A stretch of 64,000 nucleotides of DNA from CAVQFB01 sp963711675 (GCA_963711675.1 CAVQFB010000005.1:1-64000); one strand, 5' to 3'. Shown: positions 1 to 11,875, counted from the stretch's first letter. The notes: a model not told the origin generated them from the sequence alone. Program-made: numbers and translations.

Positions 1-1
1 G

Positions 2-330
2 GGTCAGTTCCTTCTCATCAATGCCTCGGGATTCTTCGTGAAGAAGAAGCCGAAGAATGAGTTGACGGACGAGGGCGTCGCTGCCATAGCCGACGTCTTC
101 CAGAGGTGGGAGTCGCGAGAAAAGCTGAGCCGGGTGGTCACCTTGAGCAGGTTCGCGAAGCGGATTACAACTTGAGTCCGTCGCTGTTCGTGGAGACGAA
201 CGACAAATCCAATCACCGATCTCTTAGAAGCATCCTCGCTGACCTTTCCGCTGCCCGCAAGGCATGTGAGTCTGGGATGTGCAATCTTGACCAAATTCTC
301 CAAGAATTGGGGTTGGAGAATGTCGAGTGA
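2..330 (+). CDS. hsdM: Type I restriction-modification methyltransferase subunit, 3' end (frameshifted)
   Basis: This is the C-terminal end of the N6-adenine methyltransferase subunit of a type I restriction-modification enzyme; the 5' part lies outside the window. The visible end has the HsdM-like stretch FLLINASGFFVKKKPKNELT, then after a one-base shift near position 145 continues as LEQVREADYNLSPSLFV, the region that precedes the HsdM C-terminus. The stop overlaps the GTG start of hsdS as GTGA, as is usual when M and S are translationally coupled. The catalytic NPPF motif would be upstream of the window and cannot be seen. Identity rests on the tail and on the hsdS and hsdR neighbours. Confidence 0.8.
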
Positions 331-1540
331 CGAGCGAAACACAATGGCGCACTGCTGTCCTCACCGATGTTTGCTCGCTCCGCGTAGATACTATCGCTCC
401 GCAGGACGCTCTTGAGCTTCCGTATGTTGGACTTGAGCACATTGACTCTCGCCAGCCGACACTCCGCCGAACCGGGAACGCAGCGGAGGTCAGAAGCGCA
501 AAAAATCGTTTCCGGCGCGGCGACGTGCTCTATGGCAAGCTGCGACCTTACTTGGACAAGGCGGTGCTTGCTACGCGTGATGGGATGTGCTCGACCGATA
601 TTCTCGTCCTAAGCCCCAAGGAACAGGTTGAAGCTGGCTATCTCGTCAATTTGCTACATTCCCAGCCGTTCATCGAGCATGCGATCAAGACCACGCACGG
701 TGTGAACCATCCTCGGACTTCATGGGGTGGGATTGGGCAGTTCCAATTCTCCTACTTCCCCCTTTTATCGAGCAGCGGGCGATAGCGCATGTCTTAGCGA
801 CTGTGCAGCAAGCCATGGAGGTGCAGCAGCGGGAACTAGCACTGGAGCGGGAGCGCAAGGCCGCGCTGATGGAACACCTCTTCACCCACGGCACTCGCCA
901 CGAGGCGAGCAAGAAAACTGAAATCGGAGATAGCCCGAACTAGTGGCGATGTGTAGCCCTGGATGCTGTCGCAGTAATTTCGTCGGGAGGTACGCCTGAG
1001 CGAACGACCAGAATTGGACTCTCAAGGTGTTCCGATGATACGGGCTACTGACATCAAGAAAGGACGCGTCTTGTCCACTGAGAGTGGTCCGCGTCAAACG
1101 CGATGCAATCCCCCGGCAAGAAACCCATACCTGTCGAAAGGCGACATCATCGTAGTGAGGAGTGGGGCTTTACAAGGTGATGTGGCTATGTATGACGGTC
1201 GGTGGGCAGACGCAGTTGCAGGCTACGATATGGTGGTCTCAACCCCTTGCTCATGAAATTGAATCCTATTTTCTCTCGCAATATCTGTTGGGTGAGGGCG
1301 CACAGCGATCTCTCAAGGGCCAAAGCGACCGTGCTGCTCAATCGCACCTAAATGCACAGCAGCTTCGGCCAGACTCTGATTCCTGTCCCGCCACGAGAAG
1401 AGCAAGAGGAAATCGGCAGATTACTGCGGGCCTTTAACTCCAAGATGGAGGCTCTCGAGCGAGAGAATGCAGTACTCGAAGAATTTTTCAGGGCATGCTT
1501 GAGGAGCTGATGACGGGACGGCTCTCTGCTCGCCGCTGAT
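327..1540 (+). pseudogene. hsdS: Type I restriction enzyme specificity subunit (several frameshifts)
   Basis: HsdS carries two target-recognition domains that set the DNA sequence recognised by the type I complex. The first half reads from GTG 327 as a target-recognition domain (RRGDVLYGKLRPYLDKAVL) and shifts frame at a C/T run near 755-765. It then gives the conserved helix IEQRAIAHVLATVQQAME. The second half begins near 945, with SSGGTPERT and MIRATDIKKGRVL in different frames. It ends with PPREEQEEIGRLLRAFNSKM and, after another shift near 1495, LEELMTGRLSARR, stopping at 1540. At least four one-base shifts are needed for a full-length reading. Both recognition domains are recognisable, so recent decay or sequencing indels are equally possible. 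Confidence 0.8.
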
Positions 1541-1558
1541 TGAGGAGCATCAAGCGCA

Positions 1559-4432
<2,874 letters not shown>

Positions 4433-4436
<4 letters not shown>

Positions 4437-4816
4437 GTGCCGCAAGCACGGCAGTCGGTCAATGAAAGACACGTAATCGTTGGCACGATGCGGAGGAACT
4501 CCGCTGGGCAGTGCGCCACTGGGCGACGAAGATCGGCGTCCGCACTCCGCAGATTCACCTGCGCGGGATGCGGACGAAGTGGGCATCGCTCTCCACGGTC
4601 GGTCGGCTGACGCTCAACACCGAATTGCTGGATTTGCCGAAGGACTTGGGCGAGTTCGTCATCGTGCATGAACTTGTTCACCTCCTCGCGCCCAACCACG
4701 GGAAGGTTTTCAAGAGCTTCATGCACGCCTATCTGCCGGACTGGGAGAAGCGAGAACAGGCTTTACAGAAGTTCAGCCATGGCAAATTCACTCGAAGGGT
4801 CGTCGCGTTTCGCTAG
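4433..4816 (+). CDS. YgjP-like zinc metallopeptidase next to hsdR (frameshifted N-terminus)
   Basis: Predicted zinc metalloprotease of the YgjP/DUF45 type, a family often found just after hsdR in type I loci. The HExxH motif is HELVHLLAPNHGK near 4670-4707, and the family segment MRTKWASLST lies before it. The ATG at 4433 overlaps the hsdR stop, but that frame closes at 4465. Two single-base shifts near 4455 and 4485 would join it to WHDAEELRWAVRHW, which continues without a break to 4816. A shorter product from GTG 4511 (101 aa) is open as it stands. Its role in restriction is unknown; coupling to hsdR suggests joint expression. Confidence 0.7.
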
Positions 4817-5025
4817 GCTCCTGCACGATCAAGGTATTCCAGCAGCGCTTGCTGAAGGATTTCTTGGCTCTTCTTCCGCTCCTTTGCCCGAAACGTGCTC
4901 AGGCGTTCGAACAGTTTTTGGTCAACCTTGAGAGTGAGTGCCACTCGCTCGTCCTTTGCGCTACCATCTCTCCGCTTTGCACCCCGGCGCACGCCCGCGC
5001 TTCGGCTTACGGTTCTGCTTCCCAT
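4813..5025 (-). CDS. Small ribbon-helix-helix-like DNA-binding protein (70 aa)
   Basis: A 70-residue basic protein. The C-terminal half has the pattern of a ribbon-helix-helix fold: a short strand (RVALTLKVDQ), a helix (LFERLSTFRAKERK) and a second helix (SQEILQQALLEYLDR). I chose ATG 5025 because AGGTGAG lies 4 nt upstream; longer starts have no such site. It converges with the metallopeptidase, overlapping by 4 nt. No toxin-like partner is visible, so it could be an orphan antitoxin or an autoregulator of a mobile element. Tandem octamers at 5249-5272, upstream on its coding side, are a possible target. Confidence 0.55.
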   Translation of the reverse strand: MGSRTVSRSAGVRRGAKRRDGSAKDERVALTLKVDQKLFERLSTFRAKERKKSQEILQQALLEYLDRAGA

Positions 5026-5236
5026 TAGCTCACCTCGTGGAAATCGCAGTATACCTCGCACCTGCGTAGCTACGTAAGTGACGCGCAACGGCGAACGTGC
5101 CCGAGTCTAGGTTCCGTCGGGCCGGGGGCTGCTCTGAGGTCGTCCCATAAACGGTGTCCAAGACCGTCCCCCAGCACCCACGAAGAATCAACCACTTAGC
5201 TGGACGCCGAACCTCGTCCCCAAAACGACCGTTTAG

Positions 5237-5272
5237 GTACGATCGTACATCTACGCATCTACGTAAATACGT
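5237..5272. promoter_or_regulatory. Palindrome plus three tandem octamers upstream of the recombinase
   Basis: A perfect 12-bp palindrome GTACGATCGTAC (5237-5248) is followed directly by three 8-bp direct repeats ATCTACGC, ATCTACGT and AAATACGT (5249-5272). The recombinase ATG is at 5286. A related CGTAGCTACG palindrome lies near 5066. Such arrays suit a ribbon-helix-helix repressor or a recombinase binding site; the assignment is inference. Confidence 0.4.
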
Positions 5273-5285
5273 ATTACAATGAGAC

Positions 5286-5887
5286 ATGAAAGTTGCCCTC
5301 TACTCGCGGGTCAGCACGAAGGACAGAGGACAGGACGTCGAAAATCAGCAACGCCAGCTAAGGGACTTCGCTGCGAAGCAGGACGGTTGGACAATCGTTC
5401 ATGAATTCAGCGACAACATCAGCGGCAAAACCAGCGACCGAGAGCAGTTCAAGAAGATGTTCATCGCCGCCTCAAAACGCGAGTTCGATCTCCTATTATT
5501 CTGGTCACTATCGCGACTCTCCCGCGAGGGTGCGCTTGAAACTCTCCAACACCTGCAACGGCTCACGTCCTATGGGGTCGCGTACCGCTCCTTTACCGAG
5601 CCGTATCTCGATAGCCTTGGGCCTTTTCGTGACGGAGTTATCTCGATCCTCGCATGTCTGGCGCGACAGGAACGTGACAGGCTGAGCCTAAGGACGATTG
5701 CCGGACTCGAACGCGCTCGCGCACAGGGCGCGTTGGCGGTCGTCCGCGACTGGCATGTGACAGTGACAAAGTCCTCAAGCTGCACGCTGCCGGGAAGAGC
5801 CTCGCGGCAATCTCCAAAGAACTGGGAATCAGCAAAACGTCAGCACATCGGATCGTAGAGCGATCCGCAACAAAGGAGACTCGATGA
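5286..5887 (+). CDS. Small serine recombinase (resolvase/invertase), frameshifted near the C-terminus
   Basis: Site-specific DNA recombinase of the small serine family. The catalytic N-terminus is clear: ALYSRVSTKDRGQDVENQQRQL carries the nucleophile Ser in YSRVS, and FWSLSRLSREG is the conserved SRL helix. The long helix with RQERDRLSLRTIAGLERARAQG follows. A one-base shift near 5730 then gives the DNA-binding tail: a GRPR-like linker, and a helix-turn-helix (LAAISKELGISKTSAHRIV) ending at 5887. Full length would be about 200 aa, normal for the family. The stop overlaps the next ATG (5884) as ATGA. It marks this stretch as mobile DNA but need not be what inserted the island. Confidence 0.8.
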
Positions 5888-6303
5888 AGTGGCTTTTGAA
5901 TGGCGCTGCTGCAACGCGTGCTGATCCTGTTCGTTCTGGTTTTCGCTTTCGTTCATTTTGCCCGTAGCGAGCTTCTGGTTGGTTCGCGATCCCATCGGGG
6001 CGCAGGTCGTCTTTTGGGTTTCGCCGTGGGTGGTCGCCTTTTGGAGCGTAGTCGCCTACGTCTTCGTAGGTATCACGGTTCTGGAGGGGCAAGGGCAGCG
6101 TGGAAGAGTGGAAGTTGCGCCACGGCTCCTTCCTCTGGAGGCACGCCAAGACGACCGCATGGATGTTCGCCTCGCTCGCGTTTTCCTACGGCTTGGAGTT
6201 CGCTTACGTCTTCGCAATACCCCCGGCCGCTGCCGGAGCACTTCCCGATTTCGTCCTACCTGCCGCTGGCGTTCACGATCCTGTGGAGCGCGATCCTGGG
6301 TAA
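5884..6303 (+). pseudogene. Small multi-helix membrane protein, several frameshifts
   Basis: Starting from ATG 5884, which overlaps the recombinase stop, hydrophobic segments appear in successive frames: RVLILFVLVFAFVHFA (about 5915), GAQVVFWVSPWVVAFWSVVAYVFVG (about 6000), and WMFASLAFSYGLEFAYVFAI (about 6160). A fourth, LPLAFTILWSAIL (about 6265), lies in yet another frame. One membrane protein of about 140 residues with three or four helices would result if 3-4 single-base shifts were repaired. I do not recognise the family. Coupling to the recombinase suggests a gene carried by the same element. Confidence 0.35.
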
Positions 6304-6304
6304 G

Positions 6305-6578
6305 GTCAATCCCCGCGTTCGTTGCCAACTGTGCTGGACGCCAAAGGCAAGCAACGATCCGGTGCAAGAACCCCGCAAAGCACCGCCTGCCGGATGGCAC
6401 TCCCCTCTGCAAAGTACACTGGCGAATGTCTGCGGAGGCGAAAACCGGTAAGATCATGTTCCGCAAGCCACGCAGCCTGACGCCCGAGATCGTGGGCGAA
6501 CTTCTTCGCATCCACAGTTCGTGCGTCCACGACCAAGAGGGTCAAGCTGTGGTTTGCACATTTCCGTTGGCTCGCTGA
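6305..6578 (+). CDS. Cys-rich short reading frame, no clear start
   Basis: An open stretch on the plus strand containing NCAGRQRQ, RCKNPAKHRLPDGTPLCKVH: spaced Cys/His residues of the kind seen in small zinc-binding domains. There is no good start codon in frame and no ribosome binding site, so it is either the end of the preceding broken gene or a separate truncated one. Function unknown. Confidence 0.25.
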
Positions 6579-6633
6579 CGCTGGGAATTGAATCGAGCGG
6601 CGAACATAGCGAGATGAAGAGGACAAAGGTTTC

Positions 6634-6741
6634 ATGCGCCACGATCCAATGTGCGCAGCCCGCCCGCTGTCGGATCACGACATAGAGCGGATCATAGAAG
6701 GACGGCGTCTCGCCGATTCGATGAACGAGGAGCCTGAATGA
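6634..6741 (+). CDS. Short ORF coupled to the next gene (35 aa)
   Basis: ATG 6634 is preceded by AGAGGACAAAGG and the frame ends with TGA at 6739-6741, which overlaps the ATG of the next gene (6738) as ATGA. The product begins MRHDPMCAARPLSDHDIERI. No family is recognised. A competing frame from ATG 6614 encodes 23 residues. The overlap is the main reason to consider it real. Confidence 0.35.
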   Translation: MRHDPMCAARPLSDHDIERIIEGRRLADSMNEEPE

Positions 6742-6995
6742 AAACAGAAGATGAGTTGGACGCGGAGATCGCGAAACTGTTTGACGAAGATACGACCACG
6801 AAGGTCGATAAGGTCAACGGCAAGCCCTACATCTCGGACGAGCAGACGCTCCGCGAGATGCAATTCGCCGAGGCATGCGAAGAACTGGTCGCCGCCGAGG
6901 GGGAGTTCGCTGAGTGGGATGCCAAGGCGACGCAGAAATGGGCGCACCCAGACGCCGACCCAGCGAATCTGTGCCAGTGGTTCGACAGCCCTTGA
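6738..6995 (+). CDS. Hypothetical acidic protein (85 aa)
   Basis: A small acidic, probably helical protein rich in Glu and Asp (MKTEDELDAEIAKLFDEDTT). It starts at ATG 6738 after GAGGAG and ends with WFDSP. There are no membrane segments or Cys motifs. It lies in the accessory part between the recombinase and the AraC regulator and is probably cargo of the mobile element. The 170 bases after it hold only short unconvincing frames, such as ATG 7053, 26 codons. Confidence 0.5.
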   Translation: MKTEDELDAEIAKLFDEDTTTKVDKVNGKPYISDEQTLREMQFAEACEELVAAEGEFAEWDAKATQKWAHPDADPANLCQWFDSP

Positions 6996-7164
6996 GCGAC
7001 GGTACAAAGCTGACAGGAAACTGTGGCTGCTGTTACCGGGGGCGACCGCTCCATGCGTAGCAACTGCCTTTACAATTCGTTCCGCCGTCACCTGCTGCGA
7101 CGCGACGGCACGAAGCTACGGGCGAACGCGTGAGCAGTCTGCGGCGGCAGCCCTCAAGTTCTAA

Positions 7165-8192
7165 TTAGGCAGCGCTAGTCTGATTCATGATCGGATCGCC
7201 TGCGGGTACGCCTGACGAGCGGAGCGAGCGAATATCCTTCATCGGTGGCTGACCAAAGAAGCGGCTGTATTCGCGATTGAATTGCGTGGGACTTTCGTAA
7301 CCGACCTCAAAAGCTGCGCTGGCGGCATCGAGACCGTTGTTCAGCATCAGGTTCCGCGCTGATTGGAGCCTGAGTTGTTTTTGATACTGAAGCGGACTCA
7401 TCGCCGTGAGCGCACGGAAGTGATGATGCAGTGTAGACACACCCATAGTCGCAAGCTCTGCGAGTTCTTCCACGCGCAAAGCCTTGGCATAGTTCGCGGT
7501 AATCCAAGCAATCGCTTTTGCTGTCCGATGGCTTTGGTCTCCGAGTGTTGCGACTGCGCGTAGGCGCGTTCCCGCATCTCCTTGTAGAACGCGGTAGATA
7601 ATCTCACGCTGAATGAGTCCGCTCAGAAAAGGAATGTCCTGCGGGCTATCCAACAGATCGAGCAGACGGCAGCACGCGCTCAGGAATTCCGACGTCGTCT
7701 CACCGATGGACATGGCAGGGCTATCAGAAGGGGTATCCGCTACGCGAATCTCCTCACGGTTTAGCAGTTCCCGAACCATAGAGATGTCCAACCTGAGCGA
7801 CAGCACGAGGCATGGGGCTTCTTCGGTAGCTTGGGCAACCCAGCTAACTATCGGCAAATCGACTGCGGTCAGCAGGAAATGCCCCGCATCGTAAATAAAA
7901 CTGTTCCGTCCGAGGTTCACCTGCTTGCTGCCTTGGGCGACCACGATGATGCCCGGATGGTACGTTGTGCGGCAGGGAGGCGTAGGGGCGCTCCGCCGAT
8001 GTAAGCTCACGCCAGCAATCCCCGTTATCCGATTCTCTTCATTGCCGATAAGGAGGCAATCTTCCGAGCCAGTTCTGCACGCAATTCTCTAGAGGCATTT
8101 GCTTTGATACTGGCACTTTGTGTCGTTTTCTTCATGTCAGCGATATGCTTAAGCGCACCCCAAAGATAACCCTCCGGCTGTGGCGGTGCCAT
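7165..8192 (-). CDS. AraC-family transcriptional regulator (frameshift near the N-terminus)
   Basis: Transcription factor with an N-terminal cupin-like AraC_N domain (TTYHPGIIVVAQGSKQVNLG) and a C-terminal double helix-turn-helix (VEELAELATMGVSTLHHHFR, then ASAAFEVGYESPTQFNREYSRFFG). The uninterrupted frame opens only at GTG 8010, inside the first domain. Upstream in another frame, ATG 8192 has GGAGAG 6 nt before it. It encodes a segment ending ELARKIASLSA that joins in register to EENRITGIAGVSLHRRS if one base is added near 8040, so I extend the gene to 8192. AraC_N proteins often act beside oxidoreductases; here an aldo/keto reductase and an NmrA-like gene lie nearby. Confidence 0.8.
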
Positions 8193-8350
8193 TGAATTCT
8201 CTCCTGCCAAGAGAAATAGGCAATAAGTAAGGCAGGATCGGGCTACCGCTTGGTGGTCAGACGTCCTTATTGTCGGCACAGGCAATCTTCAAAGCGGGAG
8301 AAGGACTTGAAGAAGCGCTCTTCACAAATCAACCAGACAGGGAGAGAGTT

Positions 8351-8860
8351 ATGAAAACCCCGATTTTCGGTTTATTTCTACTAGCAATGGCTGTGCAAAC
8401 GTCCTACGCGCAGCAGCCGCCACCCCCGCCAAGGGAAACAATTAAGACCGCCGCGAGCCATACACCCGAACAACAAGAAATCATCGACCTCTCCAAGAAG
8501 AAATGGGATTGGATGGGGGAGAAGAAGAACGTCGATTCGTTAAAGAATTTATTTGATGAAAAAGCCATGTTTGTTCACATGGGGGGGTCTTGGGGGAAAA
8601 CTCAGGAACTTGAAACGATCAAAAGCGGCGGCATTTGGTACAAGCACGCTGAAGTTTACGCAGTCGTAGTAAACACATTCGGCAACGCGGCGGTTCTTCT
8701 AAATGACATTGATTTGCAGGCGGTGGTCGGTGGAAACCAAGTCACGAATGCCTTTATGGTGACTGAGGTCTATATCAAGGAAAACGGCCAATGGAAGCTG
8801 GCCCAGCTTACGTTTTCGCATCTGCTTAGGCCTGTAAGACTGACGTCCACTAACAATTAG
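8351..8860 (+). CDS. Secreted NTF2/DUF4440-like protein
   Basis: 169 residues from ATG 8351 (GGAGAG upstream). A signal peptide (MKTPIFGLFLLAMAVQTSYA) is followed by a proline run and an NTF2-like fold of the DUF4440/SnoaL type: a long first helix (KKKWDWMGEKKNVDSLKNLF), then strands ending in GQWKLAQLTFSHLL. Such small alpha+beta barrels can be enzymes or binding proteins; catalytic residues cannot be assigned. It is probably periplasmic. The segment looks less GC-rich than the core genes to the right, in line with transferred DNA. Confidence 0.75.
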   Translation: MKTPIFGLFLLAMAVQTSYAQQPPPPPRETIKTAASHTPEQQEIIDLSKKKWDWMGEKKNVDSLKNLFDEKAMFVHMGGSWGKTQELETIKSGGIWYKHAEVYAVVVNTFGNAAVLLNDIDLQAVVGGNQVTNAFMVTEVYIKENGQWKLAQLTFSHLLRPVRLTSTNN

Positions 8861-8938
8861 CCGCGCAGTTCGAGAGAGCCGCAATCTGTCACAAGACTTG
8901 GCGCTCGTGCTACGTCGGCAGAAAGACGGGAGAATAAG

Positions 8939-9918
8939 ATGAAGAAAAGAAAATTAGGAAGTAGCGGACTGGAAGTCTCAGCCCTAGGATTCGGTTGCAT
9001 GGGATTGAGCTTTGGGTATGGCCCGCCAACCGAAAAGAGCGCAGCGATCAAGATCATTCGTGCCGCTTACGACAGGGGCGTCACCTTCTTCGATACTGCC
9101 GAAGCGTACGGCCCGTTCACGAACGAAGAACTGGTCGGCGAGGCGCTTGCGCCCATTCGAGACAAGGTTGTCATCGCAACGAAGTTTGGGTTTGAAAACG
9201 GTATGCCGGGTCAGGGCACGATAGCCAGCCACAACGCATCAGGGCTGTGGCTGAATCCGCGCTGAGGCGTCTCAACACGGATGTGATCGACCTGTTCTAT
9301 CAACATCGGGTTGACTCCAACGTGCCGATTGGACGTGGCAGGCACGGTCAAGAGCCTTATTCAAGAGGGCAAGGTCAAACAGTTCGGGATGTCTGAGGCA
9401 GGAGCGGAGACCATTCGCCGCGCACACGCTGTTCAGCGCGTCGCAGCGCTGCAAAGCGAATACTCATTGTGGTGGCGGGAACCGGAGAAAGAAATTCTTC
9501 CGACATTGGAGGAATTGGGAATTGGTTTCGTTCCGTTCAGTCCGCTTGGAAAGGGCTTCCTGACAGGCGCAATTTCTGAGAAAACGGAATTCGATAAGAC
9601 GGACTTCCGCAATGTCGTTCCGCGATTTTCCGAGCAAGCCCGGAAAGCCAATCAAGCAGTCGTCGATGCGCTCGGGAAAATCGCAGAGCGTAAGCAGGCG
9701 ACCAAGGCACAGATTGCTCTTGCGTGGCTGCTCGCTCAAAACCGTGGATCGTACCCATCCCCGGAACTACGAAGCTCCATCGTCTTGAGGAGAATCTTGG
9801 CGCAGCAAATGTGGTGCTCACAGCGGACGATCTGAAGGAAATCCACGATGCGATTTCGGCGATTGAGGTTCAGGGGGACAGGTATCCCTCGCATTTGCAG
9901 AGCCTTGTAAACCGCTAG
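8939..9918 (+). CDS. Aldo/keto reductase (three frameshifts)
   Basis: NADPH-dependent aldo/keto reductase. The family start KLGSSGLEVSALGFGCMGL is intact, as are the catalytic Asp/Tyr segment (FFDTAEAYGPF), the Lys in ATKFGF and the His in FYQHRVD. The frame shifts near 9220, 9320 and 9738. The C-terminal NADP-binding part (PIPGTTKLHRLEENLGA) is open to 9918. Repaired length is about 326 aa, normal for the family. It resembles the YajO/YghZ-like subfamily that reduces small aldehydes and ketones; the substrate is unknown. Neighbours (AraC, NTF2-like, NmrA-like) suggest a small redox/detoxification cassette. Confidence 0.8.
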
Positions 9919-9940
9919 GCAGGCGAAGTGTGCAAATTGT

Positions 9941-10129
9941 ATGAGCCGAGAATATCTGAAGTCTTTCATCGTTCTGTGCTTAGTCGGAACTGCCGCTCTG
10001 GGTTCAACAGCCGCGCAAACTGAAAAATTCTTACCCACAAATTTACCCACAGCGAGCGGTTCGTACAGTCCTTTTCAGCGACTTGGCAGCCCCCGCGAGA
10101 ACGTCCCATTCGCGCAGATAGTCGGTTAA
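9941..10129 (+). CDS. Short secreted-type ORF ending in the 74-bp repeat
   Basis: 62 codons from ATG 9941 with a signal-like start (YLKSFIVLCLVGTAALGSTAAQ). The second half is translated directly from the repeat at 10031-10104. No ribosome binding site is evident. The other copy of the repeat is read in a different frame, so the C-terminus is not conserved coding sequence. Probably the remnant of a gene cut by insertion of the repeat, or not a gene. Confidence 0.3.
   Translation: MSREYLKSFIVLCLVGTAALGSTAAQTEKFLPTNLPTASGSYSPFQRLGSPRENVPFAQIVG
10031..10104 (+). repeat. 74-bp direct repeat, copy A
   Basis: Matches copy B (13422-13495) at 67 of 74 positions without gaps, including 38 identical bases from TACAGTCC to GCGAGAA. 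It contains a tandem TTACCCACA / TTTACCCACAG pair. Copy A lacks the right arm of the hairpin present in copy B. A degraded third resemblance (CCCCTGCGAAAATGT) lies near 10175. Confidence 0.85.
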
Positions 10130-10222
10130 GTGACTTAAACTGTTCATGCGAGTCGGGGGAGAATGTTGCTGTCGCCCCTGCGAAAATGTCTGCGGGTGTC
10201 ACAAATGCTGATTCTCATCGAG

Positions 10223-10262
10223 GGTGTCAGGCTCTGCTATACTGCGCCCGCTGGCTGACACC
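10223..10262 (+). promoter_or_regulatory. Inverted repeat around a -10 box before the NmrA-like gene
   Basis: GGTGTCAG (10223-10230) and CTGACACC (10255-10262) form a perfect 8-bp inverted repeat flanking TATACT (10238-10243), a good -10 hexamer. The downstream gene starts at 10305 with AAGGAG before it. The layout fits a repressor operator; which protein binds is unknown, and the AraC regulator at 7165-8192 is one candidate. Confidence 0.45.
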
Positions 10263-10304
10263 TGATCGACCAAATTCGGTTGACGCAATTTCAAGGAGTT
10301 CGCA

Positions 10305-11198
10305 ATGATCGTCGTAACAGGCGCAACTGGACGCACAGGGCGACGAGTAACAGAAGTGTTGCTAGCACAAGGGGAAAAGGTTCGTGCTGTTGGGCGAGAT
10401 GCAAGAAAGCTCGCACCGCTAGTGGGGCTAGGTGCGGAACCTTTCGTCGGCACAGTTGAAGACATTTCTTTCCTGACGGCAGCTTTTTCTGGTGCGACCG
10501 GAGCATATCTGGTTCTACCCGAAGACTTGTCACAGCCGGACTTGCGTGCCCATCAAGAACGGGTTTCCGATTGCTACGCGGCTGCAATCGCAAACGCGCA
10601 AGTGCGATTCGCGGTTAACTTGAGCAGTATTGGTGCTCAAAACGCCAAAGGCACCGGTCTCATCGTGGGGTTACATAATCAGGAACAAAAGCTGGACGGA
10701 GTCGCAGGACTCAATGTCCTCCACCTGCGGGCGGCGTATTTTATGGAGAATCTGTTCATGAGTATCGTGCCCTTGCGCGAAACTGGGACACTGCCCGGTG
10801 GAATGCGGGGCGACGTGCCGATGCCTTGGATAGCAACGAAAGACATCGGGGCTTATGCCGCAACTCGTCTCGCAGCCAGCGATTTTTCCGGCAGTTCGAT
10901 ACGGGAACTGCACGGGCAGCGCGATATTTCGATGAACGAGGCGGCGTCCGTTGTGGGCAAGGCGATCGGCAAGCCCGATGTTGCATATGTGCAAGTGCCC
11001 AGTTCGATGCTTCTGGACACTCTTCTTAAGATGGGCTTGTTTCAGAAAACTGCTGAATCGGTCATTGAAATGTGGGAGGGCGCGAATGCAGGGCTTATCG
11101 TGCCCCAAGAAGCGCGGTCGGCACGAAACACGACACCCACCGCTCTGGAATCGTTCATCACAGAAACCTTCCTCCCGGCGTACTTGCACACGGTCTGA
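10305..11198 (+). CDS. NmrA-like NAD(P)-binding reductase/sensor
   Basis: 297 residues of an atypical short-chain dehydrogenase fold. The dinucleotide-binding motif TGATGRTGRRV lies at residues 5-15. The family segment YLVLPEDL is around residue 67 and LRAAYFMEN around residue 144, where active SDR enzymes have YxxxK. The Tyr/Lys pair is not in the canonical spacing, so it may act as a redox sensor or as an isoflavone-reductase-like enzyme. It starts after AAGGAG and is followed 3 nt later by a membrane protein gene, suggesting an operon reaching 13497. Confidence 0.8.
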   Translation: MIVVTGATGRTGRRVTEVLLAQGEKVRAVGRDARKLAPLVGLGAEPFVGTVEDISFLTAAFSGATGAYLVLPEDLSQPDLRAHQERVSDCYAAAIANAQVRFAVNLSSIGAQNAKGTGLIVGLHNQEQKLDGVAGLNVLHLRAAYFMENLFMSIVPLRETGTLPGGMRGDVPMPWIATKDIGAYAATRLAASDFSGSSIRELHGQRDISMNEAASVVGKAIGKPDVAYVQVPSSMLLDTLLKMGLFQKTAESVIEMWEGANAGLIVPQEARSARNTTPTALESFITETFLPAYLHTV

Positions 11199-11200
11199 AG

Positions 11201-11875
11201 ATGGAGCGCTCCTACCGCAATCTTGGCTACGTCTTACTTGTTCTTCTGCCAATTTTCGTCGCGGGTTTCTGGATTCCGTATTTTTCAGAGATTCCTCATT
11301 TTGACGAGACCATCACGATGGCAGTCCACGTCCACTCTGCTTCGCTGTTTTGCTTTCTCCTCCTGTTGATCGTACAGCCGCTGGCCATACGCTACAGAGC
11401 AATCCCGACCCATCGCGTTCTTGGGAAATTCTCGAACATCCTGATACCGATTGCGCTCGTCTCCTCTGTCGCGATGTTGTGGAAGGAATATCACGAGCAC
11501 TTGATCGACGGCGCGACGATAAGCATGGCTCGCAACGCCGAGTTTCTGTCCGCTGCCCAACTTCTGCTTTTTGGCGCGTTGTATGCCGTATCAATCGCGG
11601 CGATTCGTCGGCGCGATGTCGCGACACACATGCGATGCATGATTTGCATCGCGCTGGTGTTGCTGCCAGCGGGAATGGCGAGAGTGCTTGGATACCTTTT
11701 CCACGTACGGCAGGCTCCGTCCCAGACTGTCTGTCTTGCTTTGATCGACGCCTTGCTGATAGCCCTAATCGTGTTCGACCGGAGCCGCCGATTGGCAGCC
11801 CGCCCTTACATTCTGGTGCTCCTAGCCTACATCGTGATCGAGGGTTCTTGGCTCACGCTCGGGCGACCCATCTAG
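11201..11875 (+). CDS. Multi-spanning membrane protein, member 1 of a trio
   Basis: 224 residues with about six hydrophobic helices (LGYVLLVLLPIFVAGFWIP, SLFCFLLLLIVQPLAI, ILIPIALVSSVAML, QLLLFGALYAVSIAAI, ICIALVLLPAGMARVLGY and two C-terminal ones). It starts 3 nt after the NmrA-like stop. Conserved points shared with the two following proteins are an H in the second helix, the RAxPTHRxLG loop and the RCxxCIAL helix start. I do not recognise a named function; the layout resembles DUF2306-like six-helix proteins. Confidence 0.6.
   Translation: MERSYRNLGYVLLVLLPIFVAGFWIPYFSEIPHFDETITMAVHVHSASLFCFLLLLIVQPLAIRYRAIPTHRVLGKFSNILIPIALVSSVAMLWKEYHEHLIDGATISMARNAEFLSAAQLLLFGALYAVSIAAIRRRDVATHMRCMICIALVLLPAGMARVLGYLFHVRQAPSQTVCLALIDALLIALIVFDRSRRLAARPYILVLLAYIVIEGSWLTLGRPI

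Noticed and set aside
10031..10055. TTACCCACA pairs as DnaA boxes or a replication origin
   Set aside because: Each differs by one base from TTATCCACA, but there is no AT-rich unwinding region or dnaA/repA gene, and the units belong to a repeat at island ends.
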